From the NCBI GenBank assembly GCA_003519485.1, contig DOWQ01000578.1, positions 1 through 6,205 of the forward strand: 6,205 nucleotides of DNA, in the 5' to 3' direction. The stretch comes from Streptomyces sp. (GTDB lineage Bacteria; Actinomycetota; Actinomycetes; Streptomycetales; Streptomycetaceae). Position 1 is the stretch's first letter; every line of letters starts with the position of its first letter. The position numbers and the translations under genes were made by a program. The notes below the pieces were generated by a model. The model saw only the letters and a list, made by a program, of their open reading frames with translations, made no database searches and was not told the origin of the DNA. Below, in pieces: positions 1 to 5,683 of the stretch.

Positions 1-1
1 G

Positions 2-1216
2 GGTCCGCTGACGCCGCCGGCCGCCCGGCCCGACGCCACGTGCGCCCCGGCCCCGCCGGCCGGCGTACAGACGTCCGAGGGCATACCGACCCCGGCCGGC
101 CACGCGCCGACCACCGGCACCCTCCGTGCGCTCACCCTGATGATCGATTTTCCGGACGTCCCCGGCGAGGGTAGCGCCCGCGCCCGGTTCGCCGAGTTCT
201 TCCCGCGGACCGCCGATTGGTACGCGGCCGCCTCGTACGGCGCGCTCGACTACCGCGCCGAGACCCCCGTCGGCGGCTGGCTGCGGATGCCCCGCACCTT
301 CGCCTCGTACGGCATCGCGCGCGGCGCCGGCTACGAGCCGGGCTACCGGCGGCTCGTCCAGGACATCGCGGCCACCGCCGACGACAAGGTGGACTTCAGC
401 GCGTACGACCTCATCAATGTGCTGGTCACCCCGAACGCCGGGCCGTCCGCCGTGGACACCGTCCTGTCCGTCACCTTCGCCGGGGTGCCGGGCGTCCCGC
501 GCGCCGATGGCGTACCGCTCGGCAACATGTCCTTCGTCTACAGCCGCCAGAACGACGGCTCGCCCGGCGCCGCAGCGAACGCCTACCGGGTGCTGCCGCA
601 CGAGAACGCCCACTCGCTGGGCCTGCCCGACCTCTACACGAGCGAGGGGGGCGGCGCGGCGGGCCACTGGGACATCATGTCCGAGGACTGGGGGGCCAAC
701 AACGACTTCCTCGGCTGGCACAAGCGCAAGCTGGGCTGGCTCGACGGCGACCGGCAGATCGACTGCGCGACGGGCAGCGGCAGCAGCCACCACACGATCC
801 GGCCGCTCGGCCGGGCCGGGGGCCCCAGTGGCCGAACCGACGCCCACCCCGGGAGCCCGGCCCGGACTCCCGAAGACACCGAAGACACCAGGCTGGTGTA
901 CATCCCCGTCACCAACAACGCGGGCTACGCCGTCGAGGTCCGTACCCAGGAGGGCAACGACGCGGCGGTGTGCAAGCCCGGCGTCCTCGTCTACTGGGTC
1001 GACACCCGGATAGGCAGCGGCGACGGGCCGGTGGCGATACGGGACAGCACCCCGAACAGCGGCGGCTGCGCGCACCGGTCCAACGTCAACGCGGAGTTGA
1101 CCGACGCGACGTTCGGCGTGGGCGACACGTACACGGACGAACGGACGGGCATAACCGTCGAGGTCTCCGCGCGGCACGCGGACGGCGCGCACCACGTGAC
1201 GGTCACCAGGCCCTGA
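2..1216 (+). CDS. M6 family metalloprotease, 5'-truncated
   Basis: This is a zinc metalloprotease of the M6 (immune-inhibitor-A-like) type, probably secreted, hydrolysing proteins outside the cell. The frame is open from base 2, so the first ATG (140) is internal and the true start, with any signal peptide, lies left of the window. The zinc site HENAHSLGLPD (599-631) fits HExxHxxGxxD: two His ligands, the catalytic Glu and a downstream Asp. The Met-turn WDIMS follows at about 668-682. Upstream, the LMIDFPD strand and FAEFFPRTADWY segment are usual for actinomycete members of the family. A Gly/Pro/Thr-rich linker (about 820-890) with a 9-base tandem duplication separates the catalytic part from a beta-rich C-terminal region holding three cysteines. 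The gene converges on the FUSC gene, 70 bases away. The family call is firm; the substrate is unknown. Confidence 0.85.
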   Translation, partial: GPLTPPAARPDATCAPAPPAGVQTSEGIPTPAGHAPTTGTLRALTLMIDFPDVPGEGSARARFAEFFPRTADWYAAASYGALDYRAETPVGGWLRMPRTFASYGIARGAGYEPGYRRLVQDIAATADDKVDFSAYDLINVLVTPNAGPSAVDTVLSVTFAGVPGVPRADGVPLGNMSFVYSRQNDGSPGAAANAYRVLPHENAHSLGLPDLYTSEGGGAAGHWDIMSEDWGANNDFLGWHKRKLGWLDGDRQIDCATGSGSSHHTIRPLGRAGGPSGRTDAHPGSPARTPEDTEDTRLVYIPVTNNAGYAVEVRTQEGNDAAVCKPGVLVYWVDTRIGSGDGPVAIRDSTPNSGGCAHRSNVNAELTDATFGVGDTYTDERTGITVEVSARHADGAHHVTVTRP

Positions 1217-1225
1217 TCGAGCGGC

Positions 1226-1267
1226 GCCGCGGCTGGTGGCGCCCACCGGGCGCGACGAGCCCGCGGC
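1226..1267. terminator. Possible bidirectional terminator hairpin between convergent genes
   Basis: The 70-base gap between two convergent stop codons holds a G+C-rich inverted repeat. The inner stem GGTGG/CCACC (1235-1239 with 1243-1247) has a 3-base loop and extends by a wobble and a G-C pair. Outer arms GCCGCGGCT (1226-1234) and AGCCCGCGGC (1258-1267) can pair as an alternative, with a one-base bulge. There is no T-run on either strand, as is common in Streptomyces. The assignment rests on position and potential folding only. Confidence 0.35.
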
Positions 1268-1286
1268 TCCCCGCCGGCCCACGCAG

Positions 1287-3641
1287 TCACAGCCGGGCCT
1301 CACCCCGGGACCCGGTGCCGCCCTCGACCCGTACGCCCAGCGGCTCGGCCAGCCCGGTGACGATCTCGTCCAGCCGCTGGATGTGCCGGGCCACCCGGGC
1401 CCCGACGGGCGAGCGCGAGGGGTGGTCGATGATCGCGACGCTGATCGTGTCGGAGCTCGGGAGCACCGCGCCCTCCGGCTCCTCCTCCGGCTCCTCCAGA
1501 TGCCGGGTGAGGGTGCGCAGGTTGCGCGCGAGCCGGCCGGCGGCGGAGGCCACGCGGGGGTCGGGGACGATCCGGCTGTCGCCGGTCAGCTGCTCGGCGA
1601 TGGCCGCCAGCCCGCGCGCGTGGTACGCGGCGGTGTCGAGCAGCGCGACCACGTAGCGGGCGTTCTGGCTGCGGGAGCGCAGCGGGCTCACCGGGTGGGT
1701 CAGGGGCTGCACGGCGGACCGGAGTTCGTCCAGGGCGTCGTCGAGGGCCCGCGCGGAGTCGAGCAGGTCGACGGGGACGGGCTCGGCGCCGCCGGGGGGA
1801 GCGCTGTCGGCCTGGTCGCCGCTGAGCCGCCGTACCGCCTCCTCCGTCACGTCCCTCAGCCGCTCCAGCACCGTACGGAGCTGTTCGTCGGTGTGCCTGC
1901 TGGTGCGGACCGGCAGCACCAGCAGGGCGGCGCCGAGGCCGCAGGCGGCGCCGATGGCGGTCTCCTGGATGCGGAGGATGAGGACGTCGCTGCTGTAGGT
2001 CTGCAGGACGGTGAAGAGCATGCCGAGCATGGCCGTCGTGAAGAACGACATCAGGATGTACGAGACCGGCGCGGTGTAGAACATCGCAAAGACGAACAAC
2101 AGTACGAGGATGAAGGCCAACGTGTCGTTGCCGGCGACCAGCCCGGCGAGGCCGACACCCGCGATGACGCCGAACACCGTGCCGGCCAGCCGCCGGTAGC
2201 CCTTCACCAGGATCTCGCCCGTGGAGGACGTACCGAGGAAGACGACCCAGCAGGTCAGCACCGCCCAGTACCAGCGCTGCGGTGACAGCAGCTCACCGCT
2301 GACGATCGCCAGCGCCGAGCCGACGGAGACCTGGAAGGCGATACGGGTGCTCGGACGGTCCAGCCCGCGCGGCTCGGCTGCCTTCTCCTCCTCCTTCAGC
2401 TTCTGCTTGCGGGCCTCCTCACCCTGCTCGCCCTCCAGCTCCTCCAGGTCCATGGCCACCGGCACGGCCTCGGCGCGCAGGGACAGCTCCTCGGTCTCCA
2501 GCTCCTCGCGGTACTGCCGGGTCCGCGGGCTGTCGTCGTCGGTCTCGCTGCCGGCCGTGCCCAGCGCGACGCGCAGGCCGAGCACGCTGAACGCCAGTTC
2601 GCCCACGGCGCGCAGCGCCTCCTGGTCGGCGAACGGGGTGCCGGCGAGCCCCTCGTTCTCGCGGAAGCCGAGCAGCCGGTCGCGTACGTAGGAGAGGCCG
2701 ACGGGGAGGCGCGCCTGGAGCCAGTCCCGGCTGACGGCCGCGGACAGCTCGCGCAGCCGGCCGGTGAGCGCGGAGGTGTGCGGCGGCCGTTCGGTGTCGA
2801 GCAGGACGGCCGCCAGCCGCTCGGTGGCGATCTCCATCCCGGCGACCCGGCGCTGCACGGAGGTGGCTGTACGGGCGTCGGGGGTGCTGTCCTCGAGGCG
2901 TCCCTGGATCATCAGGGCGCAGTCGTGCAGGTGTACGATCCGCCGCCGCAGCCGCCGCTCGGCCCGCTCCCAGGCGGCGCTCCCGGATCCCGGCTCCCGG
3001 TCCTGCCCCGGCTCCCGCTCCTGCCCCCGCTCGTGCTCCTGTTCGGACAGCTCGACCATCGCGCCGACCGCCAGCCGGAGCCGCGCGCGGAAGGAACCCA
3101 TCAGCAGCTTCAGCGTCTGTTCGGGCGTCACCCGCAGCAGCCCGAACCGCACGCCCGCCCCGCAGCCGAAGGCCACCAGCATGGCGGCGGTGACCTCGGG
3201 CAGCATCCCCGGCTTCACCTGGACGAACTGCGCCACGAAGAACATCTGGAACGCGATCAGCCCGAGCGCCTTGCCGCGCTGCCCGAACCGCCGTACGTAC
3301 ACCGCGCCGAAGATCACCAGCACGAACAGCACATCGGCGATGACGCGGTAGGGCGCCAGCACCGTCCCGGCGCCGGCGGCCGCGCACGCGACCGGCAGCC
3401 CGAGGGCGAGCGTCCGGAACTGGTCCTTGAGCAGCGTCTCGCTGACCGCGACCGTGGAGATCAGGGCCGCCATGGCGCCCGTCACCTGCACCAGCAGGGA
3501 AGCGCCGGAGATCACCAGCACGAGCAGGGTCAGCCCGATCGACACAACGGTGCGCAGCCCGGCCATGAGGCGCAGCAGCCCGGGATCGGACGCGGGCAGG
3601 GGCAGTACGTGACCGCGGATGGCTGGAACTGAAGTGATCAT
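1287..3641 (-). CDS. FUSC family membrane protein (putative aromatic-acid-type exporter)
   Basis: This is a 784-residue integral membrane protein with the duplicated layout of the FUSC/YccS/aromatic acid exporter group, probably involved in efflux of small organic acids or similar compounds; the substrate is unknown. The first membrane block spans about residues 28-168. A cytoplasmic-type region (170-430) has an 18-base repeat-encoded E/R/Q/P stretch (about 201-219) and a very acidic/Lys-rich stretch (about 363-424). The second block (about 433-578) contains RWYWAVLTCWVVF, a GYRRLAGT segment and an RIQETAIGAACGLG segment, all characteristic of FUSC domains. A helical C-terminal tail follows. 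The ATG at 3641 is chosen because an in-frame TGA lies at 3651-3653 and no other ATG precedes Met26; its ribosome-binding site (GAGCGGG) is weak. The gene is divergent from the ABM gene and convergent with the metalloprotease. Confidence 0.85.
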   Translation of the reverse strand: MITSVPAIRGHVLPLPASDPGLLRLMAGLRTVVSIGLTLLVLVISGASLLVQVTGAMAALISTVAVSETLLKDQFRTLALGLPVACAAAGAGTVLAPYRVIADVLFVLVIFGAVYVRRFGQRGKALGLIAFQMFFVAQFVQVKPGMLPEVTAAMLVAFGCGAGVRFGLLRVTPEQTLKLLMGSFRARLRLAVGAMVELSEQEHERGQEREPGQDREPGSGSAAWERAERRLRRRIVHLHDCALMIQGRLEDSTPDARTATSVQRRVAGMEIATERLAAVLLDTERPPHTSALTGRLRELSAAVSRDWLQARLPVGLSYVRDRLLGFRENEGLAGTPFADQEALRAVGELAFSVLGLRVALGTAGSETDDDSPRTRQYREELETEELSLRAEAVPVAMDLEELEGEQGEEARKQKLKEEEKAAEPRGLDRPSTRIAFQVSVGSALAIVSGELLSPQRWYWAVLTCWVVFLGTSSTGEILVKGYRRLAGTVFGVIAGVGLAGLVAGNDTLAFILVLLFVFAMFYTAPVSYILMSFFTTAMLGMLFTVLQTYSSDVLILRIQETAIGAACGLGAALLVLPVRTSRHTDEQLRTVLERLRDVTEEAVRRLSGDQADSAPPGGAEPVPVDLLDSARALDDALDELRSAVQPLTHPVSPLRSRSQNARYVVALLDTAAYHARGLAAIAEQLTGDSRIVPDPRVASAAGRLARNLRTLTRHLEEPEEEPEGAVLPSSDTISVAIIDHPSRSPVGARVARHIQRLDEIVTGLAEPLGVRVEGGTGSRGEARL
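2992..3045 (-). repeat. Three-unit 18-base in-frame tandem repeat inside the FUSC gene
   Basis: Units at 2992-3009 and 3010-3027 differ by a single base, and a third, decayed unit occupies 3028-3045. On the coding strand this gives an imperfect repeat of EREPGQ/DREPGS type in the soluble region after the first membrane block. Eighteen bases is six codons, so copy-number change would keep the frame. Confidence 0.75.
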
Positions 3642-3863
3642 TCTGCCCGCTCACGTACCCATCGCCGGTCCCCGTAAGTCCCCACCGGTCACCCCTTTAC
3701 CCCGAACCGCGCACGTCTTCCTCCGCCATCCTCCCTGTCCACCGGCCCGCACGGCCCGCCACCCCTCGCGTACGCCGCCTGCCGCCGGCGGCCGGGCGCC
3801 GACGGACGGGCGCCGGACGCACCGCGCCTCGTACGACACCGCAGGGCGGGACACGTGGGGCAC

Positions 3864-3891
3864 TTGGGGACAGGACACCCCTTGGTAGCGT
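3864..3891 (+). promoter_or_regulatory. Candidate promoter for the ABM gene
   Basis: TTGGGG (3864-3869) and TAGCGT (3886-3891) are separated by 16 bases. The -10 box fits the Streptomyces housekeeping TANNNT pattern well, while the -35 box matches TTGACN only in TTG. The ABM start codon lies 64 bases beyond the -10 box, leaving an untranslated leader of about 55-60 bases. The flanking sequence, GGGGACAGG then ACACCCC, is partly symmetrical and could bind a regulator, but this is speculative. Confidence 0.4.
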
Positions 3892-3943
3892 TCCTCCGCA
3901 GACGCGCAGCAGACAGCGCGTGGGCTGCGGGAACCGTTCGGCC

Positions 3944-3951
3944 AGAGGGAG
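3944..3951 (+). promoter_or_regulatory. Ribosome-binding site deciding the ABM start
   Basis: AGAGGGAG lies four bases before ATG 3956. The upstream in-frame GTG (3920) has no comparable purine-rich sequence, which settles the start choice. Confidence 0.65.
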
Positions 3952-3955
3952 TCCG

Positions 3956-4288
3956 ATGATCTTCATCACCGCCAAGTTCACCATCCGTCCCGAGTACGCC
4001 GACCAGTGGCCGGAGATCGCCGCCGACTTCACCGCCGCAACGCGCGCCGAGCCGGGCTGCCTGTGGTTCGACTGGTCCCGGAGCGTCGAGGACCCCACGG
4101 AGTACGTGTTGGTCGAGGCGTTCCGCGACGGCGACGCGGGGGCGGCGCACGTACAGTCCGAGCACTTCAAGGCCGCGCAGCGGACTCTGCCGCCGCACCT
4201 GGCCCGGACGCCGCGCGTCGTGAACGCGACAGTCCCGCAGGACGACTGGTCGCTGCTGGGTGAGATGGCTGTTCCCGGCGCGGAGTAG
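3956..4288 (+). CDS. ABM domain protein (putative quinol monooxygenase)
   Basis: This 110-residue protein has the antibiotic-biosynthesis-monooxygenase fold (dimeric alpha+beta barrel). Family members oxidise quinols or polycyclic aromatics without a cofactor, or act as small accessory proteins; the substrate cannot be read from sequence. The beta-strand MIFITAKFTIRPEY, the segment TRAEPGCLWFDWSRS (residues 29-43), the strand EYVLVEAFRD and the conserved AHVQSEHFK helix (64-72) cover the whole domain, so the protein is full-length for the family. ATG 3956 is preferred over the in-frame GTG at 3920: AGAGGGAG (3944-3951) sits at proper spacing, and the protein then starts directly at the first strand. 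The dehydrogenase follows 90 bases downstream on the same strand, suggesting a redox pair that may be co-transcribed. Confidence 0.85.
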   Translation: MIFITAKFTIRPEYADQWPEIAADFTAATRAEPGCLWFDWSRSVEDPTEYVLVEAFRDGDAGAAHVQSEHFKAAQRTLPPHLARTPRVVNATVPQDDWSLLGEMAVPGAE

Positions 4289-4315
4289 CCCCGAAGGGCT
4301 CCCACTTCCCGTCAC

Positions 4316-4329
4316 CCGCTCCGGAGCGG
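4316..4329. repeat. 14-base perfect palindrome in front of the dehydrogenase gene
   Basis: CCGCTCCGGAGCGG is its own reverse complement and lies in the 90-base gap between the ABM and dehydrogenase genes, 50 bases before the chosen ATG. It could be an operator for a dimeric regulator or part of a weak hairpin. About one such palindrome is expected by chance in 6 kb of this base composition, so the location is the only reason to note it. Confidence 0.4.
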
Positions 4330-4378
4330 CTCGAGGCGCCCGGGCATGTTCGGATCCAGCGAAGAAATCGGGGACACC

Positions 4379-5203
4379 ATGAGCACCGGAGAAGCCGCGA
4401 ACCACGGAGCCCGAAGCCGCGCCGAAGCCCCGGCGGGTGCCGGTGGGGCCGACAGCGGGCCGTTGTCGGGTGGCGCGGTGCTGGTGACCGGCGCCTCCAG
4501 CGGGATCGGCGCGGCCGCGTCCCTGGCGATCGCCCGGCTGGGCGGCTCGGTCGCACTGGTCGCCCGCCGCGCCGAGCGCCTGGAGGAGCTCGCCGCCACG
4601 ATCGGCGACGAGGGCGGCTCGGCCATCGTCCTCACCGCTGACCTGCGCGACGCGGCGCGGGCCGAGGGGGCGGTCGAGAAGGCCGTGAAGCACTTCGGCC
4701 GGCTGGACGTACTGGTCAACAACGCCGGTCACGGAGTCCGGAGCGCGGTCGAGGACAGCGACCCCGAGGACTGGGAAGCCATGGTCGACCTCAACTTCAA
4801 GGCCGTTCTGCACATGTCGCGCGCGGCGCTCCCGCACCTGCTGCGAGCAGCCGGCGAGGGCCCCCGGGGCATCGCCGACCTCGTGAACGTCAGCTCCGTC
4901 GCGGGCCGGGTGCCCCGCAGGGACAACAGCGTCTACTCGGCGACGAAGCACGCGGTCTGCTCCTTCAGCGAGGCGCTGCGCCAGGAGGTGACCGGCCGAG
5001 GGGTACGGGTCGGTCTGATCGAGCCGGGAATGACCATGACGGAGATGACGCGAGGGGGGCAGGCGGGGGCGGGCCGCGGCATGCCGGAGGAGAGCTGGCT
5101 GCGGGCGGAGGACATCGCCCGCTCCATCACCTTCATGATCACCCAACCGCCGCACGCGGCGGTCAACGAGATCACGCTCCGCCCGACCGCCCAGGAACAC
5201 TGA
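4379..5203 (+). CDS. SDR family NAD(P)-dependent oxidoreductase
   Basis: This is a 274-residue classical short-chain dehydrogenase/reductase. The Rossmann cofactor motif TGASSGIG is at residues 37-44. An ARR pair after the second strand (62-64) favours NADP(H) over NAD(H). The adenine-side Asp lies in TADLR (88), and NNAG is at 114-117. The catalytic set is Asn139 (DLNF), Ser172/173 (NVSS), Tyr186 and Lys190 (YSATK), followed by the PG turn at 216-217. All active-site residues are present, so it should be functional; the carbonyl or alcohol substrate is unknown. About 30 Ala/Gly-rich residues precede the domain. ATG 4379 is chosen because GGGGA lies five bases upstream; in-frame ATG 4346 would add 11 residues and has a poorer site. 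It may be co-transcribed with the ABM gene. Confidence 0.88.
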   Translation: MSTGEAANHGARSRAEAPAGAGGADSGPLSGGAVLVTGASSGIGAAASLAIARLGGSVALVARRAERLEELAATIGDEGGSAIVLTADLRDAARAEGAVEKAVKHFGRLDVLVNNAGHGVRSAVEDSDPEDWEAMVDLNFKAVLHMSRAALPHLLRAAGEGPRGIADLVNVSSVAGRVPRRDNSVYSATKHAVCSFSEALRQEVTGRGVRVGLIEPGMTMTEMTRGGQAGAGRGMPEESWLRAEDIARSITFMITQPPHAAVNEITLRPTAQEH

Positions 5204-5204
5204 C

Positions 5205-5229
5205 GGCCGGCGCCGGCGGCGCCCGGGCC
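5205..5229 (+). terminator. Possible terminator hairpin after the dehydrogenase gene
   Basis: One base after the TGA stop, GGCC plus GGCGCC (5205-5214) can pair with GGCGCC (5218-5223) and GGCC (5226-5229) across a 3-base loop, with a 2-base bulge: ten G-C pairs. There is no T-tract, as in many Streptomyces terminators. The position directly after the stop codon supports the call. Confidence 0.45.
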
Positions 5230-5398
5230 ATGTCGGCCCCTGCGTACGCGAAACACGGCGGGCGCCGGACGCTCGTCGTAGCGGGGGGCACCGGGCGCTG
5301 GTCATTCCGGGTCGCCATGTTCCGCAACCCCGGCAGCCGCACCCGCTGCCAGCACCCCGGAGCACTGATCACCTCGGCACCGCCCCGCCCTCGTCCGC
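5230..5398. other. Intergenic stretch with no recognisable gene
   Basis: This lies between the dehydrogenase terminator and the -10-like box of the tRNA unit. The only structure noted is a 6-base-pair stem GGCAGC/GCTGCC (5332-5337 with 5345-5350, 7-base loop). A small ORF from ATG 5230 has no ribosome-binding site or protein-like composition and is not supported. No good -35 box was found 16-19 bases before the TACGCT at 5399. Confidence 0.5.
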
Positions 5399-5404
5399 TA
5401 CGCT
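5399..5404 (+). promoter_or_regulatory. Candidate -10 box for the leader ORF and tRNA-Arg unit
   Basis: TACGCT matches the Streptomyces TANNNT -10 pattern. A GTG codon begins at 5412, seven bases after the box, which is where transcription would be expected to start. This is the geometry of a leaderless transcript. No convincing -35 hexamer is present upstream, so confidence is moderate. Confidence 0.4.
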
Positions 5405-5411
5405 GTCCCCG

Positions 5412-5510
5412 GTGTCTCTCCCTGCCAACAGGAGGAGGGGCCGGGGCCGCGCACGGCGGCTCCGCTCCCCACGCCTGAGGCCGGGAAACGGCACCGACGA
5501 CGTGCAGTGA
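5412..5510 (+). CDS. Putative 32-residue leaderless leader peptide with an AGG codon run
   Basis: From GTG 5412 to TGA 5508 runs a 32-codon ORF for a very basic peptide containing ten arginines (NRRRGRGRARR at residues 6-16). Codons 7, 8 and 9 are all AGG, and codon 23 is a fourth. The downstream tRNA reads AGG. By contrast, only 1 of 31 arginine codons in the ABM and dehydrogenase genes is AGG. There is no Shine-Dalgarno sequence; the GTG sits where transcription from the 5399 box should begin, so translation would be leaderless. Third positions are about 84% G/C, compatible with coding but also with background. The stop codon abuts the terminator stem. I infer a regulatory leader peptide rather than a functional protein. 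A chance ORF remains possible. Confidence 0.4.
   Translation: MSLPANRRRGRGRARRLRSPRLRPGNGTDDVQ
5416..5470 (+). promoter_or_regulatory. Two competing RNA hairpins over the AGG codons
   Basis: Hairpin A pairs CTCTCCCTG (5416-5424) with CAGGAGGAG (5429-5437): 8 of 9 positions pair, including one wobble, around a CCAA loop. It buries the AGG codons. Hairpin B pairs GGGG (5437-5440) with CCCC (5467-5470) and CGGGGCC (5442-5448) with GGCTCCG (5458-5464), extendable by two more pairs. They share G5437, and hairpin B's 5' arm lies where a ribosome stalled at codons 7-9 would sit. Folding was judged by eye only. Confidence 0.35.
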
Positions 5511-5553
5511 TCTTGACCAGCAGATCTCCGGCGGGACCTGCTGCAAGATTTTT
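5510..5553 (+). terminator. Strong intrinsic terminator directly upstream of tRNA-Arg
   Basis: ATCTTG (5510-5515) pairs perfectly with CAAGAT (5544-5549). Inside it, after a 2-base bulge, CAGCAGATC (5518-5526) pairs with GACCTGCTG (5535-5543) with one A-C mismatch, closed by an 8-base loop. The stem runs straight into a T-tract (5549-5553) on the + strand. This is a textbook rho-independent terminator, unusual in Streptomyces for its T-run. It starts at the last base of the leader ORF's stop codon and ends 10 bases before the tRNA. Confidence 0.75.
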
Positions 5554-5563
5554 CACAAGCCCC

Positions 5564-5636
5564 GCCTCCGTAGCTCAGGGGATAGAGCACCGCTCTCCTA
5601 AAGCGGGTGTCGCAGGTTCGAATCCTGCCGGGGGCA
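5564..5636 (+). tRNA. tRNA-Arg (anticodon CCU)
   Basis: This is a complete 73-base cloverleaf. The acceptor stem GCCTCCG (5564-5570) pairs with CGGGGGC (5629-5635) with one wobble, and A5636 is the discriminator. The D-arm stem is GCTC/GAGC. The anticodon stem CCGCT/AGCGG (5590-5594 and 5602-5606) encloses loop CTCCTAA with anticodon CCT at 5597-5599, reading AGG. The T-arm is GCAGG-TTCGAAT-CCTGC (5612-5628). CCA is not encoded. No clear promoter fits between the upstream terminator and the tRNA, although TTGACC (5513-5518) inside the terminator arm resembles a -35 box without a matching -10. The 3' half probably serves as an attachment site. Confidence 0.97.
5597..5636 (+). other. Probable integrase attachment site (tRNA 3' half)
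   Basis: A tyrosine recombinase gene of the opposite orientation ends 47 bases beyond the tRNA. This is the usual arrangement when an element has integrated at a tRNA gene and restored its 3' end. Attachment cores normally run from the anticodon loop to the 3' end; that general rule sets the limits given. The exact core needs the other junction, which lies outside the window. Streptomyces phage VWB is a known precedent for integration at tRNA-Arg(AGG). Confidence 0.5.
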
Positions 5637-5665
5637 CAGCGCATTGCGCCGCTGACCTGGGGTTT

Positions 5666-5679
5666 CCTCTCCGGGGAGG
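5666..5679. terminator. Weak hairpin between tRNA and integrase gene
   Basis: CCTCT (5666-5670) can pair with GGAGG (5675-5679) around a CCGG loop, in the 47-base gap between the convergent tRNA and integrase genes. GCGCC (5646-5650) and GGCGC (5678-5682) offer an alternative pairing. It could help end either transcript, but the stem is short and no T-tract follows on the + strand. Confidence 0.2.
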
Positions 5680-5683
5680 CGCC

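Larger units (their letters stand above)
3642..3955. other. Divergent intergenic region (314 bases), no gene seen
   Basis: This gap separates the start of the FUSC gene (- strand) from the ABM gene (+ strand), so it should hold promoters for both. A candidate + strand promoter lies at 3864-3891 and is listed separately. No convincing -35/-10 pair was found for the FUSC gene. The middle carries a 12-base perfect palindrome GCCGCCGGCGGC (3781-3792), followed by two copies of GGGCGCCG (3794-3801 and 3808-3815). In DNA this G+C-rich such repeats can arise by chance, so no operator is claimed. The short ORFs here look like shadows. Confidence 0.6.

Noticed and set aside
217..1656. Long + strand ORF of 479 codons over the metalloprotease and the FUSC 3' end
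   Set aside because: It is a Pro/Arg-rich frame shadow typical of high-G+C DNA; it crosses two well-supported genes and has no recognisable domain.
1236..2285. + strand ORF opposite the FUSC gene
   Set aside because: Composition is Gly/Ala/His/Gln-rich low complexity, antisense to a clear membrane protein; a shadow of the third-position bias.
2778..3632. + strand ORF of 284 codons opposite the FUSC N-terminal half
   Set aside because: Antisense shadow with His/Gln/Pro-rich low-complexity translation and no ribosome-binding site.
5259..5272. 14-base sequence also found at 3807-3820 (CGGGCGCCGGACGC)
   Set aside because: A match of this length is expected about once by chance in 6 kb of this composition, and the flanks do not align.
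3689..5365. - strand ORF of 558 codons over the ABM and dehydrogenase genes
   Set aside because: It is antisense to two genes with intact motifs, and its translation is Arg/Gly-rich without domains.
5430..5438. AGGAGGAGG as a ribosome-binding site for a gene further right
   Set aside because: No ATG, GTG or TTG lies at suitable distance; the next bases are all G/C-rich codons without a start. As an internal Shine-Dalgarno-like sequence it could still cause pausing.
5412..5563. T-box riboswitch upstream of the tRNA
   Set aside because: No T-box antiterminator consensus, specifier loop arrangement or downstream synthetase or amino-acid gene was seen.
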